NCBI RefSeq assembly: GCF_012221945.1
Contig: NZ_CP032549.1
Coordinates: 3,286,001-3,350,000, forward strand
DNA: 64,000 bases
Reading direction: 5' to 3'
Origin: Glutamicibacter mishrai
GTDB taxonomy: Bacteria; Actinomycetota; Actinomycetes; Actinomycetales; Micrococcaceae
Part shown: positions 18,937 to 27,632 of the stretch, in pieces
How the letters are laid out: each line of letters opens with the position of its first letter
How positions within the stretch are numbered: the first letter of the stretch is position 1
Notes under the pieces: model-generated
Seen by the model: only the letters and a program-made list of their open reading frames with translations
Database searches by the model: none
Told to the model about the DNA's origin: nothing
Position numbers and translations under genes: made by a program

Positions 18937-20535
18937 TTACGCTGAAGCCTTGCTTCGCTGTCTGCCAATGGCCGCCCGTACTGCACGCAGCCGGTCCTTT
19001 GGGCGCTGTGCATCTGGAGCCAGTCTGACGGCCTGCCGCATGGACGTCTCCGCGGCTTCAAGTTCTCCGGCCTTAATAAGGCATTCGCCATGACGAAGAT
19101 GATAAGCCGAGCGATCGGGACTGATCGCTAAAGCCTTCTGCATGGCGCTCGCCGACCGCGCATAGTCTTTGCCAGCGGCAAAAACGTAGCTCAAGCGCAC
19201 CAAATAATGAGAATTACCTGGTGACATTTCGATTGCTTTTGCCATGGACTCTTCGGCGTCGAGTAATTCACCGGCCATGAGCTGCCATTCTCCCAACCGA
19301 AGCTGGTACTCCGGCTTATCGGGCGAGAGGGAAATGGCCTGCTTCATTGCGGCTATAGCGTCATTCCAACGCTCAAGCTCAGCGTATACGTAGCTCAATC
19401 GGACATGGGCATTCGAGGATTCTGGCTTTAATTGGATTGCTTTGGAAATCGACGATTCCGCCTCAGGCAGGCGGTTAGCCAGGCGCAACAGGTCTCCCAA
19501 TCGGAGATGGAATTCAGGCTTGGACGGAGCAAGCTTGAGTGCTCGTCTCGTGGCTCGGATAGCGTCCGGAATCTTCTGCTGCCGTTCATGGATAACGCTC
19601 AAGCGAAGATGCGCGCGGGCCATCGTCCGGTCGGTCTCAAGTGCCTGAAGGAATGCCCCTTCCGCTTCTTGCAGCCGTCCGACTTTTAGCAGTAATTCAC
19701 CGAGACGGAATGGAAGTCGCGCTATTTTGGGGTTCATGGAAGACGCAGTTCTCATGCTGATAATTGCATCATCATAATCTCCAATTCTGGATAACTCTGA
19801 CGCCTTCTTTTCATGAGGATAATGAGTTAATTCAGTATTGGTTTTAACCACGTTATGGAAATTATTCAGATCAAATTCACCGTGCGCTATTTCGCTCACT
19901 AGGCGCTTGAGTTTATAGGTGTCGTTCAAGAAGAATGAAACGGGGTGCCCGCCGTATTCGAGCGGAACGACCGTTGCATTGGTCATGCGTTTGATGCAAC
20001 GGGCGTGTTCGACATCTACGGTGTCAGGGCAGTAGAACACGTAGCCCTGGGAATCCTTGCAGTCGCCATTGCGGATGTAGTTGTGCTTGAAATCGATTAT
20101 CTTTCCTTCATCACCCCAGCGATCATCCTGAACTTCTCCGCCTTCTTCGATGTCATAGAGAGGGGAGAGCGCGATAAAGGTCTTGGCGTTGAGCTTGGAT
20201 GCAAGGCTGATCGCAGCCATGCCACCCATGCTTCCGCCATAGGTGACGATCGAAGTGCCTTGCGCACGTTCCTTGATGATGTCAATGACTTTTTCGATTT
20301 CATCGGTCTGGTACCAATGATTTCTACTGCGCTTAACCAAAAATTCATTTAAACCTAGTTGCGCAAAGATGCCTCGACCGTATCCGTTTTCAAATGGGCT
20401 CGGTTCAGTAGTGCTGATGTATTTGTTTCTCGCCTCAAAAGTGACTATTGATATGGGGAAACCGCCATCATGATAGTCGAGCGCTAGGTCGCGTCCGACA
20501 AAAAGTTCTTCATGGATAATCTCATTCTTTTGCAC
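18937..20535 (-). CDS. alpha/beta-hydrolase-like domain fused to TPR repeats
   Basis: This 532-residue protein has two parts. Residues 1 to about 230 look like an alpha/beta hydrolase: TYGGSMGGMAAISLAS (nucleophile elbow GxSxG) near residue 100, the Asp-bearing FIALSPLYDIEEGG, and a late YGGHPVSFF that could carry the His. Residues about 245-525 form at least seven tetratricopeptide repeats with recurring LGELLL.GRL.EAE and LRLS.....W.DAI patterns. There is no signal peptide. It reads leftward, convergent with smc (gap 35 bases), and neighbours teichoic-acid-like glycosyltransferases. It may deacylate or assemble a surface polymer, but that is guesswork. Confidence 0.75.
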   Translation of the reverse strand: MQKNEIIHEELFVGRDLALDYHDGGFPISIVTFEARNKYISTTEPSPFENGYGRGIFAQLGLNEFLVKRSRNHWYQTDEIEKVIDIIKERAQGTSIVTYGGSMGGMAAISLASKLNAKTFIALSPLYDIEEGGEVQDDRWGDEGKIIDFKHNYIRNGDCKDSQGYVFYCPDTVDVEHARCIKRMTNATVVPLEYGGHPVSFFLNDTYKLKRLVSEIAHGEFDLNNFHNVVKTNTELTHYPHEKKASELSRIGDYDDAIISMRTASSMNPKIARLPFRLGELLLKVGRLQEAEGAFLQALETDRTMARAHLRLSVIHERQQKIPDAIRATRRALKLAPSKPEFHLRLGDLLRLANRLPEAESSISKAIQLKPESSNAHVRLSYVYAELERWNDAIAAMKQAISLSPDKPEYQLRLGEWQLMAGELLDAEESMAKAIEMSPGNSHYLVRLSYVFAAGKDYARSASAMQKALAISPDRSAYHLRHGECLIKAGELEAAETSMRQAVRLAPDAQRPKDRLRAVRAAIGRQRSKASA

Positions 20536-21111
20536 CTGTAAACCCTAACCTTTAGCTGGCAAAACGTTCAATAGATTAAGGCGGGTGGCGTGATTCATTT
20601 TGCTGGTGTGCCAGCTTCGTCACCGTGAGCGTAAGGCAAGTAGTCACCGGAACCGTTATCGACGATCGCGGTCAAACCACCCTTGGTGGGCGCGCAACCT
20701 TCTATGGGCCGCAGGTTCGGTTGGCAGATGGAGGGGACACAGCGGTTCCATCAACTACGGTGTTCGAGTTCAATGCGGATTGAATGAGCAGCCCTGAAAA
20801 CTACGCTGCAGAACACATATCGGGCAAAGCTCAAAGGCGGGGCCGAATATTGATTACTGCGCTGTTGTCGGATCACCACTTCAGATGGCACGGTCCTGGG
20901 GATTCGAGTTCTGTCATTCATTTCGCCGGTCGGACTGCCAGAGGACACGGTGATAGCAGATGACTGTAATCAGTCTCACGCGTGTTTCTTGAATTCATGC
21001 TGATATAAACACCACTACTCAGCTCTGAATGCGAGCCAATCATCTATGATATGAAAAGAATAGGAATCTATTTCTGTATTAGTTCTTCTGCAGCAGAGGT
21101 TGGTTGGCTGA
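20536..21111. other. long intergenic region in the smc-ftsY interval
   Basis: About 575 bases lie between a leftward and a rightward gene. The left half has one possible 52-codon reading frame (20625-20783). The right half is AT-rich before the glycosyltransferase and probably carries its promoter. No clear -35/-10 pair, RNA gene or repeat was seen. Confidence 0.5.
20625..20783 (+). CDS. possible small ORF or gene remnant
   Basis: A GTG-started frame of 52 codons reads VSVRQVVTGTVIDDRGQTTL and continues with protein-like composition to FEFNAD and TGA at 20781-20783. The frame is open further upstream without a start. It lacks a good ribosome site. The beta-rich look (alternating Val/Thr, Gly-rich turns) would fit the end of a secreted domain. 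It could be a remnant or chance. Confidence 0.22.
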   Translation: MSVRQVVTGTVIDDRGQTTLGGRATFYGPQVRLADGGDTAVPSTTVFEFNAD

Positions 21112-22500
21112 ATGTCACGCCGTTCGTTCATGATCACTTGGATAATTGACGAAAAATTCGGGGGATTGACGACTGCGTGCTTGCAACGTGCTAGTAGCTT
21201 CGCAAAGAAATATGGCAAGTCGAATGTTGTAACATTCGCTTATACGCAACACCTCAATTCTACGGTTGAGCGATTGCGCGGAATCGGGCTAATTGCTTCT
21301 GGTGTGAAGGTTCATAACTTGTATTCCGACTATGCCTCCAGAGTCTCGCACCCGCCGGTGAAGAAGCTGGCCGTAAAGGCGGAAGGCATGAAATGGTCTG
21401 TGGAGCCAGTAGAGTCCCAGGTTAATGATGCCGGGATCTTCAAGCATGTGTATGCGCACACGGACGATTCCGCTTCTTCGAGGATCATCTATTCTCGACC
21501 GGATGGCTCCAAGTTCATGTCTGATGCGAAATTCGTGGCTGATGGTGAATCAAAACGAGAAATCGCGATATTCAACGGGGCAGGTGAGGTCCTCAAGAAA
21601 TTCTCATCTGCCTCATCGCTGTACCGTCATTGGCTGACTGAAATTGTCGGATATGAAGAGTCGATCGCTGTATTCGACAGCAGCTTTGTAGCCTCAATGA
21701 TGGGACCATGGCGTGCGCCGAAGACAACCAAAATGTTTGTCTTTCATTCGTCACATGTTGTGGCCGGTGCTGAACCGGAAACGGGTCCAGTGGTACCAAA
21801 GCATCAAAAAATTGCAGCAAACGCCGATAATTGGGATGTTTTCGTATTCCTCACTCGGCAACAGGCTGATGATTTCAACGCGCGCTTTGGCCACGAATCT
21901 AAGTCTGTAGTTATCCCGAACATCATCAAGAGTTCCTCGCTCAAGAAATTCTCTCGTCGTAATGACCCTAGGCAAATCATTTCAGTGGGAAGCCTCGACA
22001 GCAGAAAACAAGTAGATCATGCTATTCGCGCAGTCCATGAATTAAAAGAATTGGGAGTCGACTGCAAGCTCGCAATCGTTGGAAAGGGCCAAAAGCAGCA
22101 CGAGTTGCAATCCTTGGCAAAGGAACTCGGATTATCTGACCGTATTGAGTTTGCAGGGCACGTAGATGACGTACCGCGGCGACTTGCAAATAGTGGGATC
22201 TTGTTATTCACAAGCAAGCTGGAGGGCCAGGGGTTGGTTCTCTTGGAGGCGCAATTCCATGGCTGTGTGCCTATTTCGTATGACGTTCGATATGGCCCAG
22301 CGTCTGTGATCGATAGCGGTGTTAACGGGATGCTCGTTGGACCCAACGATATTCACGCATTGTCGTCGCACGTTGCGTCACTGATTGATAATCCGAAGGA
22401 ATACAAGCGGCTTTCCAAGCAGGCCCACTCATCGGCCAAGCGTTACGCTCGGCAAGACTTGACCAATCTTTGGATCAAGGCGGCAAAAAACGCAAGGTAG
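21112..22500 (+). CDS. GT4-type glycosyltransferase, TagE/TarM-like
   Basis: This 462-residue GT-B protein has the retaining family 4 features: SVGSLDSRKQVDHAIRAV (about residue 285), FAGHVDDVPRRLA, EGQGLVLLEAQFHGC with the ExxxxxxxE motif (about 370-385), and RYGPASVIDSGVNGMLV. That last pattern is typical of poly(glycerol-phosphate) alpha-glucosyltransferases such as TagE and of TarM. It would decorate wall teichoic acid with a sugar from a UDP donor. ATG at 21112 has AGAGGT about 12 bases upstream; ATG at 21130 is an alternative. Confidence 0.8.
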   Translation: MSRRSFMITWIIDEKFGGLTTACLQRASSFAKKYGKSNVVTFAYTQHLNSTVERLRGIGLIASGVKVHNLYSDYASRVSHPPVKKLAVKAEGMKWSVEPVESQVNDAGIFKHVYAHTDDSASSRIIYSRPDGSKFMSDAKFVADGESKREIAIFNGAGEVLKKFSSASSLYRHWLTEIVGYEESIAVFDSSFVASMMGPWRAPKTTKMFVFHSSHVVAGAEPETGPVVPKHQKIAANADNWDVFVFLTRQQADDFNARFGHESKSVVIPNIIKSSSLKKFSRRNDPRQIISVGSLDSRKQVDHAIRAVHELKELGVDCKLAIVGKGQKQHELQSLAKELGLSDRIEFAGHVDDVPRRLANSGILLFTSKLEGQGLVLLEAQFHGCVPISYDVRYGPASVIDSGVNGMLVGPNDIHALSSHVASLIDNPKEYKRLSKQAHSSAKRYARQDLTNLWIKAAKNAR

Positions 22501-22969
22501 CCGACAGTTCGTGAGCTTAACAGCGACGGATAGCTAATTTCGCTGAGAATACCTCTCGCGCCACTTTACCTTTGGCCATTGACTGCGGGACGAATCTCAC
22601 TGGAGATCGGTTGGATTGAGTACCGCACGCGTTGTAGCCGAAGAAACGCATTCCTTCAGTTATGACACCCCTTTTCCCTCCCGAAATATCACCGCGGGAA
22701 CGAAGGCGGGAAGGATTCCGTCGCGTTGCCGCGAAGAGAAGAACCGAAGCTCAAATCAAGGCCGACCTGCGCCTCTCTGAAGCAAGGTGTTTATCTAACC
22801 ACCTAAGTTGAGCACCTAAATAACTCTGGGAAAGTGTTATCAAATTGTAACAACACTAATCAGAGCGCATTTACCTTCCCGTTGGTGCGCAGGTTGTTGT
22901 TTCCTTGGGAATATAATTAAGTTTGAAATTCATTGAAGCCTAGAAGGTTTCACTATCAACGGGAATCAA
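22501..22969. other. intergenic region before the GT2 gene
   Basis: About 470 bases without a credible gene. A TATAAT at 22912-22917, 52 bases before the next ATG, could be a -10, but no -35 lies at the right distance. The rest shows no repeat or RNA structure I could recognise. Confidence 0.45.
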
Positions 22970-24466
22970 ATGGCACTGTTTAAACGACGCTCTAGATCGC
23001 AAAAGCACGAAGTTTCTAAGGCAGTTCTGACTCCGACGCCCGTAGGATCTGAAACTCGAAAATTAACTCTGCCGACTACAACGCCGGTTGCAGAGCGTGA
23101 ATCTCAGGTACAGCCAATCTCCTCTGATTCGAAGGGCATTCTGGTCAGTGTAATTATCCCTGTCTACAATTCGATGCCGTACCTAACTGAGATGCTTAAC
23201 TCACTCGAAGGCCAAGACCTATCGAAAGGGAAATTCGAGGTCATTGCGGTTGATGATGGATCAACCGACTTCGGCGGCGAGATTTTGGACATTTATGCCA
23301 AACGAAACCGAAATTTCACCGTTATCCATCAGGCGAACAGTGGCTGGCCTGGCAAACCGCGCAACGTAGGAATGAAACATGCGCGAGGAAAGTATGTTTT
23401 CTTCGTTGATGGGGATGATCGTCTTGGGCCACAGGCGTTGCGCCGAATGACAAGCTTCGCTGAGGAACATGATGTGGACGTTCTCGTTCCAAAAATGGTG
23501 GGTATTGACGGGCGCCGTTCGCCGGTGAAGTTATTTGAACGTACGATCAAAGACGTTCCATATGACTTCATTTTGCACACGCTGTCGCCACAAAAAATGA
23601 TCCGAAAGTCACTGCTGGATATCCATGGAATTCGTTTCGTGGAAGAAAAAGTGAGACTCGAAGATGGTCTGGTGATGGTCGAGTGCTATTCCGTCGCCAA
23701 ACGCACCAGCATCTTGGCTGATTACAACTACTACGAAATTCGCCTGCGATCAGACGGCCAAAATATCAGCACCGGTCACATTGAGCCCAAGGGCTACGTT
23801 GCTTCACTGAGCAAGATCGCGCAAACGGTATGGGATTACGCCAACGATGACCAGGAAACGAGCAAGAAGCGAATTGCTGGGCTGTTCAGGCGCAAGGGAC
23901 TCACGTTCTACATGGGACAACGGTTCCTTCGGCTACCTGAACGGGAACAGCGCGAGTGGGTGGCCCACCACAAGGTCTTTCTTGAACGTTTCGGGCTCAC
24001 TGACGTTAACGAGTTTTTTGCTCAATCCGAGGCCCGTCGAGTTTCAGCCATCCTAGAAGAGAACGTGCCTGAATTAGAGCGTATGGCGCAACGCGAAGCA
24101 GAAGCTCAACGGCCGCCGGAAGTGACCCAAATCAGCGTGAAGCAGGACTTGGTGGAACTTATCGTTGAAGTTCCGGATGCTGGTCCTCGTCCGACCGGCG
24201 CGCTTATTACAGATCGCGAAACCGGAGAAATAACGGTCGGGACCATCTCCTTCGTCGGTAGCACATCAAGCACTGTGGTGTTTTTTGATCGCCGAGCCAT
24301 CCTGCAAAACGTGAAGCGACTCGGAAACCTATTCCTTGAATACCAGAATGCTTCTGTGAAGCGAATCAAGATGGGGAAAGGTTGCCAGGACACTGCGCAC
24401 GCCGGCTTGCGAGTTTATGCCACAGAGAACGGATTCTTGAGCATCGACCGAAGGAAAGCACAGTAA
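22970..24466 (+). CDS. GT2 glycosyltransferase, TarS/TarP-like
   Basis: This 498-residue protein has a GT-A domain from about residue 58: VSVIIPVYNSMPYLTEML, VDDGSTDFGGEILD and VFFVDGDDRLGPQALRRM, which give the nucleotide- and metal-binding aspartates. EDGLVMVECY fits the catalytic base region. The last 120 residues look like a beta-rich accessory domain, as in polyribitol-phosphate glycosyltransferases such as TarS. The basic N-terminus (KRRSRSQKHE) may contact the membrane. It probably glycosylates teichoic acid together with the preceding GT4 enzyme. The sugar is not predictable. Confidence 0.82.
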   Translation: MALFKRRSRSQKHEVSKAVLTPTPVGSETRKLTLPTTTPVAERESQVQPISSDSKGILVSVIIPVYNSMPYLTEMLNSLEGQDLSKGKFEVIAVDDGSTDFGGEILDIYAKRNRNFTVIHQANSGWPGKPRNVGMKHARGKYVFFVDGDDRLGPQALRRMTSFAEEHDVDVLVPKMVGIDGRRSPVKLFERTIKDVPYDFILHTLSPQKMIRKSLLDIHGIRFVEEKVRLEDGLVMVECYSVAKRTSILADYNYYEIRLRSDGQNISTGHIEPKGYVASLSKIAQTVWDYANDDQETSKKRIAGLFRRKGLTFYMGQRFLRLPEREQREWVAHHKVFLERFGLTDVNEFFAQSEARRVSAILEENVPELERMAQREAEAQRPPEVTQISVKQDLVELIVEVPDAGPRPTGALITDRETGEITVGTISFVGSTSSTVVFFDRRAILQNVKRLGNLFLEYQNASVKRIKMGKGCQDTAHAGLRVYATENGFLSIDRRKAQ

Positions 24467-24639
24467 ACAGAAGGCGTCAGCCGCTGCGTCCAAACCGCGA
24501 TGCGAGCCTTAGCCATTCTTCGGTTCGGACGGAAGAAGCGATCATCCTACGGGATGCGGCCGCCATTGTTTCCGCAGTCGCATCTTCATGAGTGTCGCAG
24601 AGGGGAGAGCGCTGCATGCACTCGACGTTCGCGTGGGTT

Positions 24640-25875
24640 TTATTCAGCTAGGCGCACCGGGCGGATGGTCTTCGGCACGAGCAACCATGCGATAACTCCT
24701 ACGAGACCTACGATCGCTGAGATGCTAAAGGCCATTTGGAAGCTAATGGCATCGGCTACAGCACCGGCCAGCAATGGGCCGATAATTGAACCAAGGTCCG
24801 TGCACATTTGGAATCCGGCAAGTGCCTTTCCGCCATTGCGGCCAGACCCAATAACATCGGCAACTGCCGCCTGTTGCGCTGGACCGAGCATGCCGCCGCC
24901 AAAACCAGCCAGGACTGAAAAGACGATAAAGCCAACGAGCGTGGTGGAAAAGCCCATGGATCCGATGGAAACCAGCAATAGGCTCATGCCGAGTATCACC
25001 GGGATTTTGCGCCCGATGGTATCTGTCAGGCGACCGGAGAAAATCAATGCGCAGCCATTGCCAATGGCGAAAGCGGTCATCGAAACCCCGGCAGCTTGGG
25101 CCGCCATGTCGTTGCCAAAAATCATGAGCGCAAAGAGTGGGATCATACTGTTGCGCACGCCCAGAGCAAGCCAGCCATAGCTGAAGCCGGAGAACATGGC
25201 TGCGCGATAAGTAGGGGAGCTCAGGGCTTCTTTGGTCGTAACCACCGGAATAGCAGCCTGGTGCTGCTTTAGCGTGCTCGTCGCTTCATCTAGCTCTCTG
25301 CGGCGGCCTAATGCCCTGTAGACCAGAGCCGCCGCTATGACCAGGGCCGAACCATAGATGACGAATGGAGCACGAATTCCCAAGGGCGCGAGCAAGGAAC
25401 CGAGCACCGGTCCGAAAACATTTCCGAGCAAAAAAGAACCGGCATAAAGCCCTGAAATTCGACCCCGCGACTTTTCAGGCGCCAAGCGTGAAATCAGTGC
25501 CATCGCCGAGATGGTGAACATGGTGGATCCGAAACCGCCGAGCCCGCGAGCAATCAGCAGTTGCGTGTAATTCTGCACGACAGCGCAAAGCAGGGTGGAC
25601 ACTGCCACCAGGAGCACGCCCGTCACATAGATCCTGGGTTCTCCGAGTTTCCCAACCAATGCACCCGCTGCGGGAGCAAAAATAAGGCGAGTGAATGCAA
25701 AGATGCTCACGATGATCGTGGCTGCCGCATTACTCACGTGGAAGCTCACTGCGTACTGCGGAAGAATCGGGGCAATGAGGCCGAAGCCGAGCGCGATGAT
25801 GAATGCGGCGACCAGGAGCACACGAATTTCGGCTGGGATTGGCGCCAGAGCAACTCGGTTTCGATTCAGTGCCAT
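24640..25875 (-). CDS. MFS transporter (DHA1-type drug exporter-like)
   Basis: This 411-residue protein has about 12 hydrophobic segments. The first, VLLVAAFIIALGFGLIAPIL, continues into PQYAVSF, typical of DHA1 drug:proton antiporters. The loop between segments 2 and 3 has GALVGKLGEPRIYVTG, matching MFS motif A. It should sit in the cytoplasmic membrane and export a small hydrophobic compound by proton antiport. It is divergent from ftsY and convergent with the GT2 gene. The substrate is unknown. Confidence 0.85.
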   Translation of the reverse strand: MALNRNRVALAPIPAEIRVLLVAAFIIALGFGLIAPILPQYAVSFHVSNAAATIIVSIFAFTRLIFAPAAGALVGKLGEPRIYVTGVLLVAVSTLLCAVVQNYTQLLIARGLGGFGSTMFTISAMALISRLAPEKSRGRISGLYAGSFLLGNVFGPVLGSLLAPLGIRAPFVIYGSALVIAAALVYRALGRRRELDEATSTLKQHQAAIPVVTTKEALSSPTYRAAMFSGFSYGWLALGVRNSMIPLFALMIFGNDMAAQAAGVSMTAFAIGNGCALIFSGRLTDTIGRKIPVILGMSLLLVSIGSMGFSTTLVGFIVFSVLAGFGGGMLGPAQQAAVADVIGSGRNGGKALAGFQMCTDLGSIIGPLLAGAVADAISFQMAFSISAIVGLVGVIAWLLVPKTIRPVRLAE

Positions 25876-26048
25876 GTCTTTGAGAAATCGATCATGCCAA
25901 GACTTGGCAGATCTCGTGCCTTTCTTCCAACGGTGATCGGGCCGGCAGGCCCACCTAGCAGTCTATCGTTGAATTCAACGTGTATTTCTTCCGAAAGCCC
26001 AATGGTGCTGGATCCCCAGAACCAACTTCGTGTGAGACGATTTAACAC

Positions 26049-27230
26049 GTGTCTGATTCGCTTATATTAACCATCATCATTGTCGCGGTTGTTGCCGTGG
26101 TGGGCATCGGCGTCATCGCCTTTGTCACCAAGGGCCGCAAGCCCAAGACTCCATATACTTCTGAACGCGATGCTGACGACCTGCCGGCCGGCCAGGGCGC
26201 GGACGGCACTACCGATGTCGCCTCCGACACCGCAGGTGCCACCGATACTGCCATTGCAGTCGAGGAACCTGTCTCCCCTGCAGCTCCGCAGCTCGACGTT
26301 CCTGAACCGGTCCAGGGCCGTTTGGCACGTCTGCGTGCTCGCCTGACCAAATCGAATAACATGTTCTCCAAGGGCCTGCTGGCACTGCTCAGCCAGGACT
26401 CCATTGATGAGGACGTCTGGGACGAAATCGAAGAGAATCTGCTGATGGCAGACCTCGGTACCGAACCAGCCATGGAACTTGTTGATGCCTTGCGCGAACG
26501 TGTGAAGATCGAAGGCAGCAAGGATCCAGCACGCGTGAAGGCCATGCTCCGGGAGGAGCTGCTGAAGCTTGTTGATCCAAGCCTGGACCGCAGCTACCTG
26601 CCGGAACCGCATACAGACCGTCCAAGCATCATCATGGTCGTAGGTGTTAATGGTGTTGGCAAGACCACCACCATCGGCAAGATGGCTCGCGTGCTTGTTG
26701 CTGAAGACAAGGACGTTTTGCTCGGTGCGGCTGATACTTTCCGCGCTGCTGCTGCCGAGCAACTGGCAACCTGGGGCGACCGCGTTGGTGTGCCTACCGT
26801 CCGCTCGGATATCGACGGCGCTGATCCAGCCTCGGTCGCATTCGAAGCGGTTTCGGCTGGCATCGATCAAGAGGTCGACATCGTCATGATCGATACCGCA
26901 GGGCGACTGCAGAACAAGGTCGGCCTGATGGACGAACTTGGCAAGATCAAGCGCGTGGTTGAAAAGAAGGCCACCATTGACGAGGTGCTCCTCGTTTTGG
27001 ACGCAACTACCGGACAGAACGGCCTGCAGCAGGCCAAGGTGTTCTCTGAGGTCGTCAATGTTACCGGCATTGTGCTGACCAAGCTGGATGGCACCGCTAA
27101 GGGCGGCATCGTGGTGGCGATCCAGCGTCAGTTGGGTGTCCCAGTGAAGCTGGTTGGCTTGGGCGAAGGCCCGGACGATCTGGCACCGTTCAACCCGGAG
27201 GATTTTGTGGACGCGTTGCTCGAAGGCTAA
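26049..27230 (+). CDS. ftsY: signal recognition particle receptor FtsY
   Basis: FtsY docks the SRP-ribosome complex at the membrane and pairs its GTPase with Ffh. The 393-residue protein has an N-terminal membrane helix (residues 4-26, SLILTIIIVAVVAVVGIGVI) as in other actinobacteria. An acidic linker follows, then the NG domain: GVNGVGKTTTIGKMA (about 198-212), DTFRAAAAEQLATW, IDTAGRLQNKVGLMDELGK, and LTKLDGTAKGG. The start is GTG at 26049 with a weak ribosome site. A strong terminator follows at 27253-27280. Its partner ffh is at 50531-52093. Confidence 0.97.
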   Translation: MSDSLILTIIIVAVVAVVGIGVIAFVTKGRKPKTPYTSERDADDLPAGQGADGTTDVASDTAGATDTAIAVEEPVSPAAPQLDVPEPVQGRLARLRARLTKSNNMFSKGLLALLSQDSIDEDVWDEIEENLLMADLGTEPAMELVDALRERVKIEGSKDPARVKAMLREELLKLVDPSLDRSYLPEPHTDRPSIIMVVGVNGVGKTTTIGKMARVLVAEDKDVLLGAADTFRAAAAEQLATWGDRVGVPTVRSDIDGADPASVAFEAVSAGIDQEVDIVMIDTAGRLQNKVGLMDELGKIKRVVEKKATIDEVLLVLDATTGQNGLQQAKVFSEVVNVTGIVLTKLDGTAKGGIVVAIQRQLGVPVKLVGLGEGPDDLAPFNPEDFVDALLEG

Positions 27231-27252
27231 CCTGCCGTCACCCAGCAGCCTC

Positions 27253-27280
27253 GGCCCCGCCATTCGGCGGGGCCTTTGTT
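27253..27280 (+). terminator. intrinsic terminator of ftsY
   Basis: GGCCCCGCC (27253-27261) pairs with GGCGGGGCC (27266-27274) around ATTC and is followed by TTTGTT. It starts 22 bases after the ftsY stop. Confidence 0.92.
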
Positions 27281-27632
27281 CTGCCCGGGGTTGCCTATTA
27301 GTAACGAAATCACCTGCACTTCACCGAAGACGCGGGAAATTTCCCTATGGTTTCCATCCTTCCAGGACAGGGGTCGCCGCGGCAGCTGCACTGAGAAAGT
27401 TGAAAACGACTAGTGGCACTTGTTTCCTCAGCGCCCATCGTCCGGCGCGCGACAAGGCAACCAGATCATCCCTGTTGCTGGCATTGAATGCAGCATCACT
27501 TTAAAATATAAATGTTTGATAAAATTCTTGCTGGTAGGGAAGTAATGCCATAAGCTTCAACTGGGTTAGCCTTCTGCGGTCTGGAACCCGGGATCACCAC
27601 TAGCAGTCTTGGTTGGAACGTGGGGAAGTTAT
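27281..27632. other. intergenic region between ftsY and the SH3-repeat pseudogene
   Basis: About 350 bases without a credible gene. The right half turns AT-rich and holds a strong promoter-like pair (27484-27512). Confidence 0.55.
27484..27512 (+). promoter_or_regulatory. probable promoter of the SH3-repeat gene
   Basis: TTGAAT (27484-27489) and TATAAA (27507-27512) are spaced by 17 bases in an AT-rich stretch, about 120 bases before the downstream start codon. This is the clearest housekeeping-type promoter in the window. Confidence 0.6.
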
